Shown: positions 48,091 through 56,520 of the stretch, piece after piece
Position numbering within the stretch: position 1 is the stretch's first letter
How the letters are laid out: each line of letters starts with the position of its first letter
DNA from: Gammaproteobacteria bacterium
GTDB taxonomy: Bacteria > Pseudomonadota > Gammaproteobacteria > Pseudomonadales > Porticoccaceae
DNA: 64,000 nucleotides
Assembly (NCBI GenBank): GCA_003235325.1
Contig: QJWQ01000150.1
Span: 1-64,000 of the forward strand
Direction: 5' to 3'
Notes under the pieces: generated by a model
Databases searched by the model: none
The model's input: the letters and a program-made list of their open reading frames with translations, nothing else
What the model was told of the DNA's origin: nothing
Program-made: the position numbers and the translations under genes

Positions 48091-49407
48091 ATGTCAAATA
48101 AAGTCGGTTTTATCTCCCTGGGATGCCCCAAGGCCCTGGTGGATTCAGAGCGAATCCTGACTCAGCTGAGGCTCGACGGCTATGAGGTTTCCGCCACCTA
48201 TGAGAATGCCGACGTGGTTGTGGTCAATACCTGCGGATTTCTCGACAGCGCCAAGAAAGAATCCCTGGATGCCATAGGCGAGGCCATGGCTGAAAACGGC
48301 AAGGTCATTGTCACCGGCTGTATGGGCAAGGATGAGCAGGCCATTCGCGACGTTCATCCCGGGGTACTGGCGGTAACGGGGCCTCAACAGTACGAGGCCG
48401 TGGTCGGCGCTGTACACGACTGGGTTCCCCCCGTCAGGAAGCACGATCCCTACGTGGATCTGGTGCCGCCCCAGGGCATCAAGTTGACCCCCCGGCATTA
48501 TTCCTACCTGAAAATTTCCGAGGGTTGTAATCACCGTTGCAGTTTCTGCATTATTCCGTCCATTCGCGGCGATCTGGTCAGCCGACCCATCGGCAATATC
48601 CTCGACGAGGCCGAGCGCCTGGTGGCGGCGGGCACCAGGGAACTACTGGTCATTTCCCAGGACACCAGCGCCTACGGCGTCGATATGCGCTTTCGCACCG
48701 GTTTCTGGCAGGGCCGGCCGATCAGGACCCACCTACAGCAACTGTGCGAGTCCCTGGGAGAAATGGGTATCTGGGTGCGCCTGCACTATGTCTATCCCTA
48801 CCCGCACGTGGATAACCTGTTGCCGCTGATGGCCGAGGGCAAGGTTCTGCCCTATCTGGACATCCCCTTCCAACACGCCCACCCCGATGTGCTCAAGGCC
48901 ATGAAGCGGCCGGCCAACGAGGAGAAGGTGTTGAACCGGATTCGCCAGTGGCGGGAAATCTGTCCGGACCTGACCATTCGCAGTACTTTCATCACCGGAT
49001 TCCCCGGGGAGACCGAGGCTCATTTTCAGTACCTGCTGGACTGGCTTGAGGAAGCCCAGCTTGATCGAGTCGGTTGTTTTCAATACGAACCGGTGCAGGG
49101 AGCACCTGCCAACGCCCTGGCCGGAGCCGTTGCCGGGGAGGTCAAGCAGGAACGCTGGGACCGGTTCATGGCAACCCAGCAGGACATCAGTGCCCGGCGA
49201 TTACAGCAGAAAGTTGGCACCACTGTAGACGTGATCATCGATGAGATTGCCGAGGAGGGGGCTGTGGGGCGCACCACCGCCGATGCCCCGGAAATCGACG
49301 GCACTATCTTTCTCGACGGCCAGACCCGACTGCAACCCGGAGACCGGGTTCGGGCTCTGGTGGAAGAGGCCGATGAATACGATCTCTGGGGCGTCCTGGT
49401 CGACTGA
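48091..49407 (+). CDS. rimO: Ribosomal protein S12 methylthiotransferase
   Basis: Radical SAM methylthiotransferase modifying Asp89 of S12. 438 residues. UPF0004 domain (about 1-110, [38 protein letters not shown]) has three Cys for the auxiliary cluster. The radical SAM motif CNHRCSFC has Cys146, Cys150 and Cys153, and a C-terminal TRAM domain (about 370-438) binds substrate. TSAYGVD is the RimO signature. The downstream 431-base gap leads to the LitR gene. Confidence 0.97.
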   Translation: MSNKVGFISLGCPKALVDSERILTQLRLDGYEVSATYENADVVVVNTCGFLDSAKKESLDAIGEAMAENGKVIVTGCMGKDEQAIRDVHPGVLAVTGPQQYEAVVGAVHDWVPPVRKHDPYVDLVPPQGIKLTPRHYSYLKISEGCNHRCSFCIIPSIRGDLVSRPIGNILDEAERLVAAGTRELLVISQDTSAYGVDMRFRTGFWQGRPIRTHLQQLCESLGEMGIWVRLHYVYPYPHVDNLLPLMAEGKVLPYLDIPFQHAHPDVLKAMKRPANEEKVLNRIRQWREICPDLTIRSTFITGFPGETEAHFQYLLDWLEEAQLDRVGCFQYEPVQGAPANALAGAVAGEVKQERWDRFMATQQDISARRLQQKVGTTVDVIIDEIAEEGAVGRTTADAPEIDGTIFLDGQTRLQPGDRVRALVEEADEYDLWGVLVD

Positions 49408-49838
49408 TTCCGACGTCACAAACCTCTCTCTACACCCTGACCAACTGAGAACCGCCCTCAGTCCCGGCTGTTTGAACTCGCTTCCCTGCTGCCAGGGACC
49501 GGCAAAACCGTTTGCGCTGCCTCCGGCGTCTTTACCCCTTCAACTAGACATGAGAAGCAGTTTCCCGGCTGTTTTATCACGTCTTCAACTTCCCTCCTCC
49601 TCCGATCGGCAAGCTCCCCTAGACACTGACTGATTCTGACCCGGAAGGGAACGTCTCAGGTTCGGTGGCGATTCCCGGCGAGAAGTATCGCGGCGAATTC
49701 CGGTGAAAGGAAGATCCGGTGAAAAGACATCCGGAGAATAGTGCGTCGGCATTTCAATTACGACGGTTCAATTATGACTTGAAAAAACTATGCATTAGGT
49801 GTACAAATAACTATACAAAACTGTATAGATTTAAGGGT
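49408..49838. other. Intergenic region rimO/LitR gene
   Basis: 431 bases. The first 270 hold nothing recognised. At 49700-49743 lie three imperfect copies of a 15-16 base unit (CCGGTGAAAGGAAGAT, CCGGTGAAAAGACAT, CCGGAGAATAG). The last 60 bases before the regulator contain a possible -35 TTGAAA (49779-49784) and the TGTACA/TATACA/TGTATAG motifs described at 49800-49828. Confidence 0.5.
49800..49828 (+). promoter_or_regulatory. Candidate LitR/CarH operator before its own gene
   Basis: TGTACA (49800-49805), then a perfect inverted repeat CTATACA (49811-49817) / TGTATAG (49822-49828) with 4 bases between arms. T(G/A)TACA-type motifs are, from memory, the kind bound by LitR/CarH-family MerR proteins. 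The site lies 10 bases before the chosen ATG and downstream of a weak -35 (TTGAAA 49779-49784), so autorepression is likely. Confidence 0.5.
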
Positions 49839-50792
49839 ATGTCCGCAAATACTCATTCAAATGATGTTCCTGAGGATCAGGAACTCTTTCCCATCAGCGT
49901 AGTGTCCGAGGCCACCGGCGTGCCGGCAGTGACACTTCGCGCCTGGGAACGGCGCTACGGATTTCTGAATCCACACCGCACCGAAACCGGTCGCAGACTT
50001 TACAGCGTCGAGCATATCGGCCTGATCAGGCGGGTGCTCGGGCTCCTGGATTCCGGTGTGTCGGTGGGCAGGGTGGAGGCCATTCTCAGGGGCGAAGGCC
50101 AGGGAACCACCGCAGTGGGTGAGACCGCCTGGGAACGTTACCGGGCCAATATGGCGGAGGCCATACAGAGTTTCGATGAACGCCGGCTGGATGGCATCTA
50201 CAACGAGGCACTGGCCTATTACTCCATTGAACTGGTCACCCGGGAGTTGATCATTCCCATACTGGGGCAACTTGGAGATACCTGGAACAACAAGACAACG
50301 GGCATTGCCGAGGAACATTTTTTCAGTCTGTATATTCGCAACAAACTGGGGTCCAGGTGGCATCACGGCGAGCCCCCCGCATCCGGACGCCGGGTTCTCG
50401 CCTGTTGTCTGCCGGGGGATCTGCACGAATACGGCCTGATGCTTTTTGCCCTCTCCGCCCGTTCCCGCGGGCTGGACCTGACCCTGCTGGGTGCAAACAT
50501 GCCACTGGAATCTCTGCCGGAAGTGGTTACCAGAATCCGCGCTGCCGCCGTCGTGCTGTCGTCGACGGTAGAGCCCGGATGGCAGGTCATCGAGCGTGAC
50601 ATCAGAAGCCTGGTCAGTGGCATGTCCGTACCGGTGTTTGTCGGTGGCGCAGGTGTGGCGCAGAAGTCGGCTGCTCTTGAAGCCGTGGGCGCCGTGCCCG
50701 TGGGCAGCCAGTTGTCAGCCGGAGTCGAGGCGATTTTCAGTTACCTGGCGGAGCATAAGGCCCGTCCGTCGAGAGGTGACAGTGGTCATTAA
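49839..50792 (+). CDS. MerR-family regulator with B12-binding domain (LitR/CarH type)
   Basis: 317 residues from ATG 49839; a longer frame from 49719 would put the operator inside the gene and adds no family sequence. The Shine-Dalgarno (AAGGG) is only 1 base from the ATG, so the start is not certain. N-terminal MerR helix-turn-helix about 18-85 (ISVVSEATGVPAVTLRAWERRYG). The B12 part carries Trp149 with Glu159-His160 (the W-x9-EH cap motif of CarH) and Asp194-x-His196-x-x-Gly199 (DLHEYG), where His ligates cobalt. It should bind adenosylcobalamin and release DNA in light. The residue after Trp149 is Asn, where TtCarH has His132. Overlaps the next gene by 11 bases. Confidence 0.9.
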   Translation: MSANTHSNDVPEDQELFPISVVSEATGVPAVTLRAWERRYGFLNPHRTETGRRLYSVEHIGLIRRVLGLLDSGVSVGRVEAILRGEGQGTTAVGETAWERYRANMAEAIQSFDERRLDGIYNEALAYYSIELVTRELIIPILGQLGDTWNNKTTGIAEEHFFSLYIRNKLGSRWHHGEPPASGRRVLACCLPGDLHEYGLMLFALSARSRGLDLTLLGANMPLESLPEVVTRIRAAAVVLSSTVEPGWQVIERDIRSLVSGMSVPVFVGGAGVAQKSAALEAVGAVPVGSQLSAGVEAIFSYLAEHKARPSRGDSGH

Positions 50793-51402
50793 TCTCTGGA
50801 ATTTTATCCAGTTCCAGGTCGGCTGGTTTGCCCTGGTGCTATCTGCCGCGGCAGGTGATCCCCGGTGGGGCGGTGGAGTTATGGTTGTCCTGGTGATCAT
50901 ACACCTGCTATTGGAGCGACAACCCCTTGTCGAGGGATCTTTGTTGCTGGTGATCGCCATTGTCGGCTGGTGCTGGGAGACCCTGGTCCAGACCACCGGC
51001 TGGTTACAGTTTGCCGGCTACGCCGGTGATGGTGTCGTGGCCTCATGGCTAGCGCCGCTGAAGCCGGCGCCGTGGTGGATGGCCCTGCTCTGGGTCAATT
51101 TCGCCACCACTCTTGATTACTCACTGGCCTGGCTAAGGTCCAGAAAGTGGCAGGCAGCCCTGGCCGGTGCGGTCGGCGGCCCGCTGGCCTTTGTCGCCGG
51201 CGAAGAACTGGGTGCGGTCAGATTGCTGCACCAGCCGGAAATTTTTGTCCTGCTGGCTATGGGCTGGCTGGCTATCACTCCCGCAGTCCTGACGCTGGCC
51301 GGATGGTTGAAATCCGGTGGTTCGGCTCAAAAGTCCATGCTTCCGGCCTGTAACCCGGCCAGGAGAAACAGCACGGGATCAATGAAAGGTGTCTGTTCAT
51401 GA
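50782..51402 (+). CDS. DUF2878 membrane protein in the LitR operon
   Basis: 206 residues from GTG 50782, chosen for GAGAGG 5 bases upstream and an 11-base overlap with the regulator gene. Seven or so membrane segments (starting WNFIQFQVGWFALVLSAAAG; later WWMALLWVNFATTLDYSLAWL). Found next to litR, DUF1295, FAD oxidoreductase and cfa genes in other bacteria. Function unknown; a role in membrane lipid change is inferred from context. Confidence 0.82.
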   Translation: MVINLWNFIQFQVGWFALVLSAAAGDPRWGGGVMVVLVIIHLLLERQPLVEGSLLLVIAIVGWCWETLVQTTGWLQFAGYAGDGVVASWLAPLKPAPWWMALLWVNFATTLDYSLAWLRSRKWQAALAGAVGGPLAFVAGEELGAVRLLHQPEIFVLLAMGWLAITPAVLTLAGWLKSGGSAQKSMLPACNPARRNSTGSMKGVCS

Positions 51403-52175
51403 CGATATTATTTCCGCCGTTGATCGCCAATGTGCTGCTGGTGACGGCCATCTGGCTCCTGAGTCTGTATCGACACAATGCCAGCCTGATAGATATGGCC
51501 TGGTCCCTGCTGTTCCTCCTGGCTCTGGGCATCTGGTTTGATCCGTCCAGGGCCGATGTCAGCCAGTGGCTGGTTCTGATACTGATCCTGTGCTGGGGGC
51601 TGCGGCTGCACCTGTACCTGCTCTGGCGCAACTGGGGACAACCGGAAGACCGGCGCTATGCCGCCATCCGGCAGAGAAACTCCCCGGGCTTCTGGTGGAA
51701 AAGTTATTTCATCGTTTTTCTGTTGCAGGCGTTTCTCGCCTGGATCGCCAGTTGGTCAATATTCGGCGCTGTTCAGTCCCAGGGGGTGAGCCTGCTGGTG
51801 ATCCTGGGCATCCTGCTCAGCCTGGCGGGGCTTCTTTTCGAGGCGGTTGGCGACTGGCAGTTGGCGGCTTTCAAGGCCAGGCCGGAAAACCAGGGTGCTG
51901 TGATGTGCCGGGGTCTGTGGCGTTACAGCCGCCACCCCAATTACTTTGGCGAGTGCTGCTTCTGGTGGGGTATCTATCTGGTCGCACTGGATGCGGGGGC
52001 CTGGTGGACACTGATATCGCCGCTGCTGATGACGGTGTTGCTGCTGCGGGTATCCGGCGTCAGTCTGCTGGAGAGCGATATGGCCGACCGACGACCGGAA
52101 TACGACCGATACCGACGCATTACACCGGCTTTTTTCCCGGGCAGACCCGCCCGTCCACAGGAGGGCAATCGATGA
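51399..52175 (+). CDS. DUF1295 membrane protein (steroid 5-alpha-reductase-like fold)
   Basis: 258 residues, ATG overlapping the previous stop by 4 bases. Membrane segments throughout; the C-terminal third has RPENQGAVMCRGLWRYSRHPNYFGECCFWWG, the conserved DUF1295/ICMT-like motif with RHPNYFGE. Such proteins are membrane oxidoreductases or methyltransferases of lipids. In this operon type it probably acts on fatty acids or isoprenoid-derived lipids together with the CFA-family enzyme. Confidence 0.88.
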   Translation: MTILFPPLIANVLLVTAIWLLSLYRHNASLIDMAWSLLFLLALGIWFDPSRADVSQWLVLILILCWGLRLHLYLLWRNWGQPEDRRYAAIRQRNSPGFWWKSYFIVFLLQAFLAWIASWSIFGAVQSQGVSLLVILGILLSLAGLLFEAVGDWQLAAFKARPENQGAVMCRGLWRYSRHPNYFGECCFWWGIYLVALDAGAWWTLISPLLMTVLLLRVSGVSLLESDMADRRPEYDRYRRITPAFFPGRPARPQEGNR

Positions 52176-52930
52176 ATCGTCTGCTCATGTTGTTACTCTG
52201 CCCGGTTCTGGTGCTGCTCAGTCAGCAGCTTTCCGCTGGCGCCGAATCCCGGGATTTCAGGGCGCCGGAGCCGGTCCAGACATCCCGTGATCTCGATGCT
52301 TCCGGGGATAACGCAGCGCGACAATCCCGGGAATGGCTGTTTCAGGTGGTCCTGGATGACAGACCGATCGGCACCCATCGTTTCCGGCTACTGCCGGATG
52401 GTGACAGATTCCGCGTTGTCAGTACGGCCAGCTACCAGGTCAAGTGGCTGTTTTTCACTGCTTACAGTTATCGTCATCGCGCCGAGGAGGTCTGGCAGGA
52501 TGGCTGCCTGAGATCGATTGAATCAACCACGCTGGACGGCGGTAAGTCCTATGAATTACATGGTGAACCTTCAGAGGGTGGTATGCGCCTGGTGGTCAAC
52601 GACAGCGTCAACGACTATCCCCAGAACTGTATTCGCTCGTTCGCTTACTGGGATTCTTCGCTGCTGGAACAGACCCGGTTACTCAATCCCCAGACCGGCG
52701 AACTGGAGCCGGTAGAGCTGTTGGATAAGAGCCCGGAACAACCCGCCTGGCTGCCGGTTACTGCGGCGACCAAACTGCGCCTCAGTACCCGGAAGATGCC
52801 CATCGATCTCTGGTACAGCCAGGATGGCCGCTGGTTGGCTCTGGAGGCCAGACTGGAAAGCGGTCAGGTTGTGCGCTACCTTCCACTGCCAACGACGGTC
52901 GATCTGCAGGAACTTGCCGGGGAATTCTGA
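52172..52930 (+). CDS. DUF6134 exported protein
   Basis: 252 residues from ATG 52172 (AGGAGGG 8 bases upstream; overlaps the previous stop by 4 bases). Signal peptide about 1-24 (LLMLLLCPVLVLLSQQLSAGA). The domain starts WLFQVVLDDRPIGTHRFRLLPDGDRFRVVSTASYQVKWLFFTAYSYRH, matching the DUF6134 pattern of beta strands, with late Trp and Tyr. Periplasmic. Function unknown; the family travels with LitR-CFA clusters. Confidence 0.8.
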   Translation: MNRLLMLLLCPVLVLLSQQLSAGAESRDFRAPEPVQTSRDLDASGDNAARQSREWLFQVVLDDRPIGTHRFRLLPDGDRFRVVSTASYQVKWLFFTAYSYRHRAEEVWQDGCLRSIESTTLDGGKSYELHGEPSEGGMRLVVNDSVNDYPQNCIRSFAYWDSSLLEQTRLLNPQTGELEPVELLDKSPEQPAWLPVTAATKLRLSTRKMPIDLWYSQDGRWLALEARLESGQVVRYLPLPTTVDLQELAGEF

Positions 52931-52931
52931 T

Positions 52932-54209
52932 ATGAAAATTGCCGTGATTGGTGCTGGTATCGCCGGCAATGTTGCCGCCTATCATCTGAGCCGTGATCAT
53001 GCAGTGACCGTTTTTGAGGCCAATCAGTATCTGGGCGGCCACAGCCATACCCACGATATTGACATTGGCGGTCAATCCTTGCAGGTGGATACCGGTTTCA
53101 TTGTCTTTAATGACCGGACCTACCCCAATTTCATTGCACTGCTTCGAGAACTGGGTGTGTGCTGGCAGCCTGCGGATATGAGCTTCAGCGTCCATTGTGA
53201 AAGGTCCGGATTTGAATATGCCGGCACCAACCTCAATACCCTGTTTGCCCAGCGCATCAACCTGTTGCGACCGTCATTTTATTTTTTCCTGCGGGATATT
53301 CTGCGTTTCAACCGGGAGGCCCAGGCTCTGCTCGACCGCCCTGATAACAGTATCAGCCTTGCCGATTTTCTCCGTGATTGCGGCTTTGGCCAACGCTTTA
53401 TCGACCAGTATATCCTGCCGATGGGCGCCGCTATCTGGTCAATGAATACTGAACAGATGCTGGCTTTTCCAGCAGTCTTCTTTCTGCGTTTTTTCTCCAA
53501 CCACGGTCTGCTTTCAGTCAATGACCGGCCACAGTGGTACGTGATTAAAGGCGGATCCAGGGCTTATGTCGAAAAACTGACTGCCCGGTATGCTCAGGGT
53601 GTCCACAAGGGCACGCCGGTAACGGCGGTCCGGCGCTTTGCTGACTTTGTCGAAGTCGTCTGTGCCGACTTCCGCCAGCGCTTTGACGCGGTATTTATGG
53701 CCTGTCACAGCGATCAGGCCCTGGCCCTGCTGGCCGACCCTTCCCTGGCGGAGACCGCCGTACTGAGTGCCATTCCCTACCAGAAAAACAATGCCATCCT
53801 GCACACGGACCAGGGATTGTTGCCCCGGCGGCGACGTGCCTGGTCCAGCTGGAATTACCGACTGCCGGTGAAAAAATCCGATGCCGCCACCGTGACCTAC
53901 CACATGAATCGGCTGCAATCCCTGACGTCACCGGTGGAGCTCTGTGTCACCCTCAACAGCCATGTGGATATCCCCGAGGCCAGCATTTTGAAGACCATGA
54001 GTTACTCCCATCCGGTCTTTACCCGCGAGGGCGTTGCAGCTCAGCAGCGCCAGGGAGAAATCAACGGCCAGCATCGTACTTTCTACTGTGGTGCCTACTG
54101 GCGCTACGGTTTTCACGAAGATGGTGTGGTCAGCGCCCTCGATGCCCTGCAACACTTCAATCAATGGTTGAACGTCAGTGAACAGCTGCCTGTACGTCGG
54201 GTGGGTTAA
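52932..54209 (+). CDS. FAD-dependent oxidoreductase (amine-oxidase fold)
   Basis: 425 residues. Starts MKIAVIGAGIAGNVAAYHL (FAD dinucleotide motif GxGxxG) and continues VFEANQYLGGHSHTHDI. The C-terminal half has YHMNRLQSL, SYSHPVF and YWRYGFHEDGVVSAL. This is the NAD(P)-binding amine oxidase-like family found in LitR and ChrR-type lipid operons. It probably oxidises or desaturates a fatty acyl chain on the membrane. Starts one base after the previous stop; overlaps the next gene by 32 bases. Confidence 0.85.
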   Translation: MKIAVIGAGIAGNVAAYHLSRDHAVTVFEANQYLGGHSHTHDIDIGGQSLQVDTGFIVFNDRTYPNFIALLRELGVCWQPADMSFSVHCERSGFEYAGTNLNTLFAQRINLLRPSFYFFLRDILRFNREAQALLDRPDNSISLADFLRDCGFGQRFIDQYILPMGAAIWSMNTEQMLAFPAVFFLRFFSNHGLLSVNDRPQWYVIKGGSRAYVEKLTARYAQGVHKGTPVTAVRRFADFVEVVCADFRQRFDAVFMACHSDQALALLADPSLAETAVLSAIPYQKNNAILHTDQGLLPRRRRAWSSWNYRLPVKKSDAATVTYHMNRLQSLTSPVELCVTLNSHVDIPEASILKTMSYSHPVFTREGVAAQQRQGEINGQHRTFYCGAYWRYGFHEDGVVSALDALQHFNQWLNVSEQLPVRRVG

Positions 54210-54984
54210 CCACCGCAGGTTGGTACCCAGGGAACACCGATTTCAATACCGGTTGTGTCTCGCCTACCTTGATCTTGAGGAAATTTCGTCTATTTTTGAA
54301 AAGATGCCCGGTTGTTCCAGTCGCTGGCCGGCGCCTTTCCGGTTTCGACGTCGAGATCACATGGGCGATGAAAATGTGCCCCTGGCGGATGCCGTTCGGT
54401 CCCGGGTACTAGAAGTGACGGGGAACTGTCCTGAAGGGCCGATCCGGCTGTTGACCGGCCTCGGCTTTCTCTGGCAGCGATTTAATCCGGTCAGCTTTTA
54501 TTACTGTTTTGACACTTCCGGAGAGCGATTGCACTATGTGGTGGCGGAGGTGACAAACACGCCCTGGGGAGAACAATACAGTTATGTGCTGGATGCCAGG
54601 CAACAGTTGCATGGTGACGGGAATTCCTCTGTCGAGGCTGGCGCACTTGTCGAGACTGCCGCACTACGGTTCGTCACCGAAAAGAGATTCCACGTGTCGC
54701 CATTCCTGCCCATGGACCTGGTCTATTACTGGAAAATTTTGCCTCCTGGAGAGCAACTGGCGGTGGCTATCACCGAAAGAAGAGCAGCAGTAACCGTATT
54801 CCATGCGGGCATGTCGCTGCAACGGCAACCGTTATCCGGTCTGATGCTGGCCAGGAATTTCATTCGTGTGCCAATGGTGACAATGAAAATTGTCGCCACC
54901 ATCTACTGGCAGGCATTTCGGCTCTGGTTGAAAGCCACACCCTTTTTTTCGCACCCTGCCACTGACACTGGAGAATCGAAGTGA
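54178..54984 (+). CDS. DUF1365 protein
   Basis: 268 residues from GTG 54178 inside the end of the oxidoreductase gene. Opens CLYVGWVNHRRLVPREHRFQYRLCLAYLDLEE and has GLGFLWQRFNPVSFYYCFD, VAEVTNTPWGEQYSYVLDARQQ and FHVSPFLPMDLVYYW. DUF1365 proteins are almost always encoded between an FAD oxidoreductase and a CFA-like enzyme, as here, and in Rhodobacter belong to the singlet-oxygen (ChrR) regulon. Function not established. Confidence 0.88.
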   Translation: MNSCLYVGWVNHRRLVPREHRFQYRLCLAYLDLEEISSIFEKMPGCSSRWPAPFRFRRRDHMGDENVPLADAVRSRVLEVTGNCPEGPIRLLTGLGFLWQRFNPVSFYYCFDTSGERLHYVVAEVTNTPWGEQYSYVLDARQQLHGDGNSSVEAGALVETAALRFVTEKRFHVSPFLPMDLVYYWKILPPGEQLAVAITERRAAVTVFHAGMSLQRQPLSGLMLARNFIRVPMVTMKIVATIYWQAFRLWLKATPFFSHPATDTGESK

Positions 54985-56258
54985 ATCTGACCAAACAATT
55001 CCGGTTGCTGGAAACCAATCCCTCTCTGCTGCAGGGAAGATTCCTGGAACGGCTTGCCCGAAAAGGCCTGCTGGCCAAGCTGGTCAATCTGAGCCGGGGC
55101 CAGTTGTTAATCATTGACGGCGAGCAGTCATGGCGATTTGGTGCGATCACCCCGGCTTTTCCTGTGCCGGTGGTGCTGGAAGTGCTGAATCCGGCCTTTT
55201 ATCCGGAAGTGGCCTTCGGTGGCACCATCGGCGCAGGGGAGTCCTACATGCTTGGCTACTGGCGCTGTAACAGTGTCACTGATCTGGTCCGGCTGATGGT
55301 TTGTGATCGGCAGGTGATGGAGGCCATGGAAGGGGGTATCGGACGATTTCTGGCGCCTCTTAACCAGCTGTTTCATCGCTGGCATCGAAATACCCTTAAC
55401 GGCAGCCGTCGCAACATATCGGCCCACTACGATCTCGGAAATGCCTTTTTCCAGCAGTTTCTGGATCCCACCATGATGTATTCCTGTGGGGTCTTTGAAG
55501 AACCGGCGCATACCATGGAGCAGGCGTCGTTCGCCAAGCTGGAACGGATTTGCCGCAAACTCGATCTGAAACCCGAGGATCATGTGCTGGAAATTGGTAG
55601 TGGCTGGGGTGGCTTTGCCATTTATGCCGCCGGGCACTATGGCTGCAGGGTGACTACCACTACCATTTCGGAGGCACAGTACCAACTGGCCCGGGAACGT
55701 GTCGCCAGCGCCGGACTCGGTGATCGTATCACCCTGTTGAACAGGGATTTTCGCGAGCTGGAAGGCCAGTTTGACAAGCTGGTATCTATTGAAATGATTG
55801 AGGCTGTCGGCGAACAGAATATCGGGGTTTTCTTCGAAATCTGTAATCAGCGGCTTAAACCCCAGGGCAAGATGTTATTGCAGGCAATTACCATCGCCGA
55901 TCAGCTCTACGATAGTTACCGCAAGTCGGTGGACTTTATACAACGCCATATCTTTCCCGGCGGCTTTCTGCCTTCACTGTCATCAATGGCGGTCTCCGTC
56001 GCCGAAAGAACCGATATGCGCCTGTTCCACCTGGAAGATATCGGACCTCACTACGCCACTACCCTGAGTCGCTGGCGCCAGGCCTTTTTTGATAACCTCG
56101 GGGAGATCAGGGCGATGAATTACCCGGCGGAATTTATCCGCATGTGGGAGTTCTATTTTTGTTACTGCGAGGGAGGCTTTATCGAACGGTCGCTGGGGAC
56201 CGTTCAGATGTTGCTGGTCAAATCCGGTGATCGCTCGGCACCGGTGCTTCGCGTCTAG
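54981..56258 (+). CDS. cfa: Cyclopropane-fatty-acid-synthase family methyltransferase
   Basis: 425 residues from GTG 54981. SAM-binding VLEIGSGWGGFAIYAA (near 205), and YSCGVFE with Cys169, VSIEMIEAVGEQN with Glu271, HYATTL with Tyr, and Cys in FCYCEGGF. These map onto E. coli Cfa Cys139, Glu239, Tyr317 and Cys354. Unlike E. coli, the residue equal to His266 (a bicarbonate ligand) is Gln301 in LLQAITI. This class may use the methyl group without making a cyclopropane ring (for example in furan fatty acid or methylated lipid synthesis). Last gene of the LitR operon. Confidence 0.87.
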   Translation: MNLTKQFRLLETNPSLLQGRFLERLARKGLLAKLVNLSRGQLLIIDGEQSWRFGAITPAFPVPVVLEVLNPAFYPEVAFGGTIGAGESYMLGYWRCNSVTDLVRLMVCDRQVMEAMEGGIGRFLAPLNQLFHRWHRNTLNGSRRNISAHYDLGNAFFQQFLDPTMMYSCGVFEEPAHTMEQASFAKLERICRKLDLKPEDHVLEIGSGWGGFAIYAAGHYGCRVTTTTISEAQYQLARERVASAGLGDRITLLNRDFRELEGQFDKLVSIEMIEAVGEQNIGVFFEICNQRLKPQGKMLLQAITIADQLYDSYRKSVDFIQRHIFPGGFLPSLSSMAVSVAERTDMRLFHLEDIGPHYATTLSRWRQAFFDNLGEIRAMNYPAEFIRMWEFYFCYCEGGFIERSLGTVQMLLVKSGDRSAPVLRV

Positions 56259-56399
56259 TCGGGGTTTCGATTGTCGAGCGGCCAAGTTCCCTGTGCCGGG
56301 TAAGCGCGCCCGGCGACAGTGAGAGACCTTGTGCTGGCTGTTGCTACGCAACCTTCGCCGCCACAAGTGCAAAACCCTCGAGCATTCGTTTCCGTTTGT

Positions 56400-56428
56400 T
56401 TGAGGCATGTCTGCCATTCGGGTATACA
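56400..56428 (+). promoter_or_regulatory. Promoter of nrdJa-nrdJb
   Basis: -35 TTGAGG (56400-56405), a 17-base spacer, and -10 TATACA (56423-56428). Start of transcription would be near 56435, leaving a leader of about 85 bases. Confidence 0.6.
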
Positions 56429-56441
56429 CTTTAGATAGCGT
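56426..56441 (+). promoter_or_regulatory. Candidate NrdR box overlapping the nrdJ -10
   Basis: ACACTTTAGATAGCGT agrees with the NrdR consensus acaCwAtATaTwGtgt at 13 of 16 positions by my count and overlaps the -10 hexamer, where a repressor would act. NrdR sites usually come in pairs about three helical turns apart; I see no second good box, which weakens the call. The nrdR gene is not in the window. Confidence 0.45.
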
Positions 56442-56520
56442 TATCGGCGCCTGGGGTCGTGGTAGAGCCTGAACAGGTTCCGATGTACACCAACACCAGT
56501 TACTGATTCGAAGACAGAAC

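Noticed and set aside
51566-52930. Long frame that would extend the DUF6134 gene 202 codons upstream
   Set aside because: The extension lies in another frame of the DUF1295 gene; the ATG at 52172 has a strong Shine-Dalgarno and exposes a signal peptide.
56295-56314. GCCGGG/CCCGGC hairpin after cfa
   Set aside because: No T-tract; could be a Rho-assisted end but evidence is thin.
56259-56520. Cobalamin riboswitch before nrdJ
   Set aside because: No B12-box-like sequence or expected fold was recognised; an NrdR-type site fits better.
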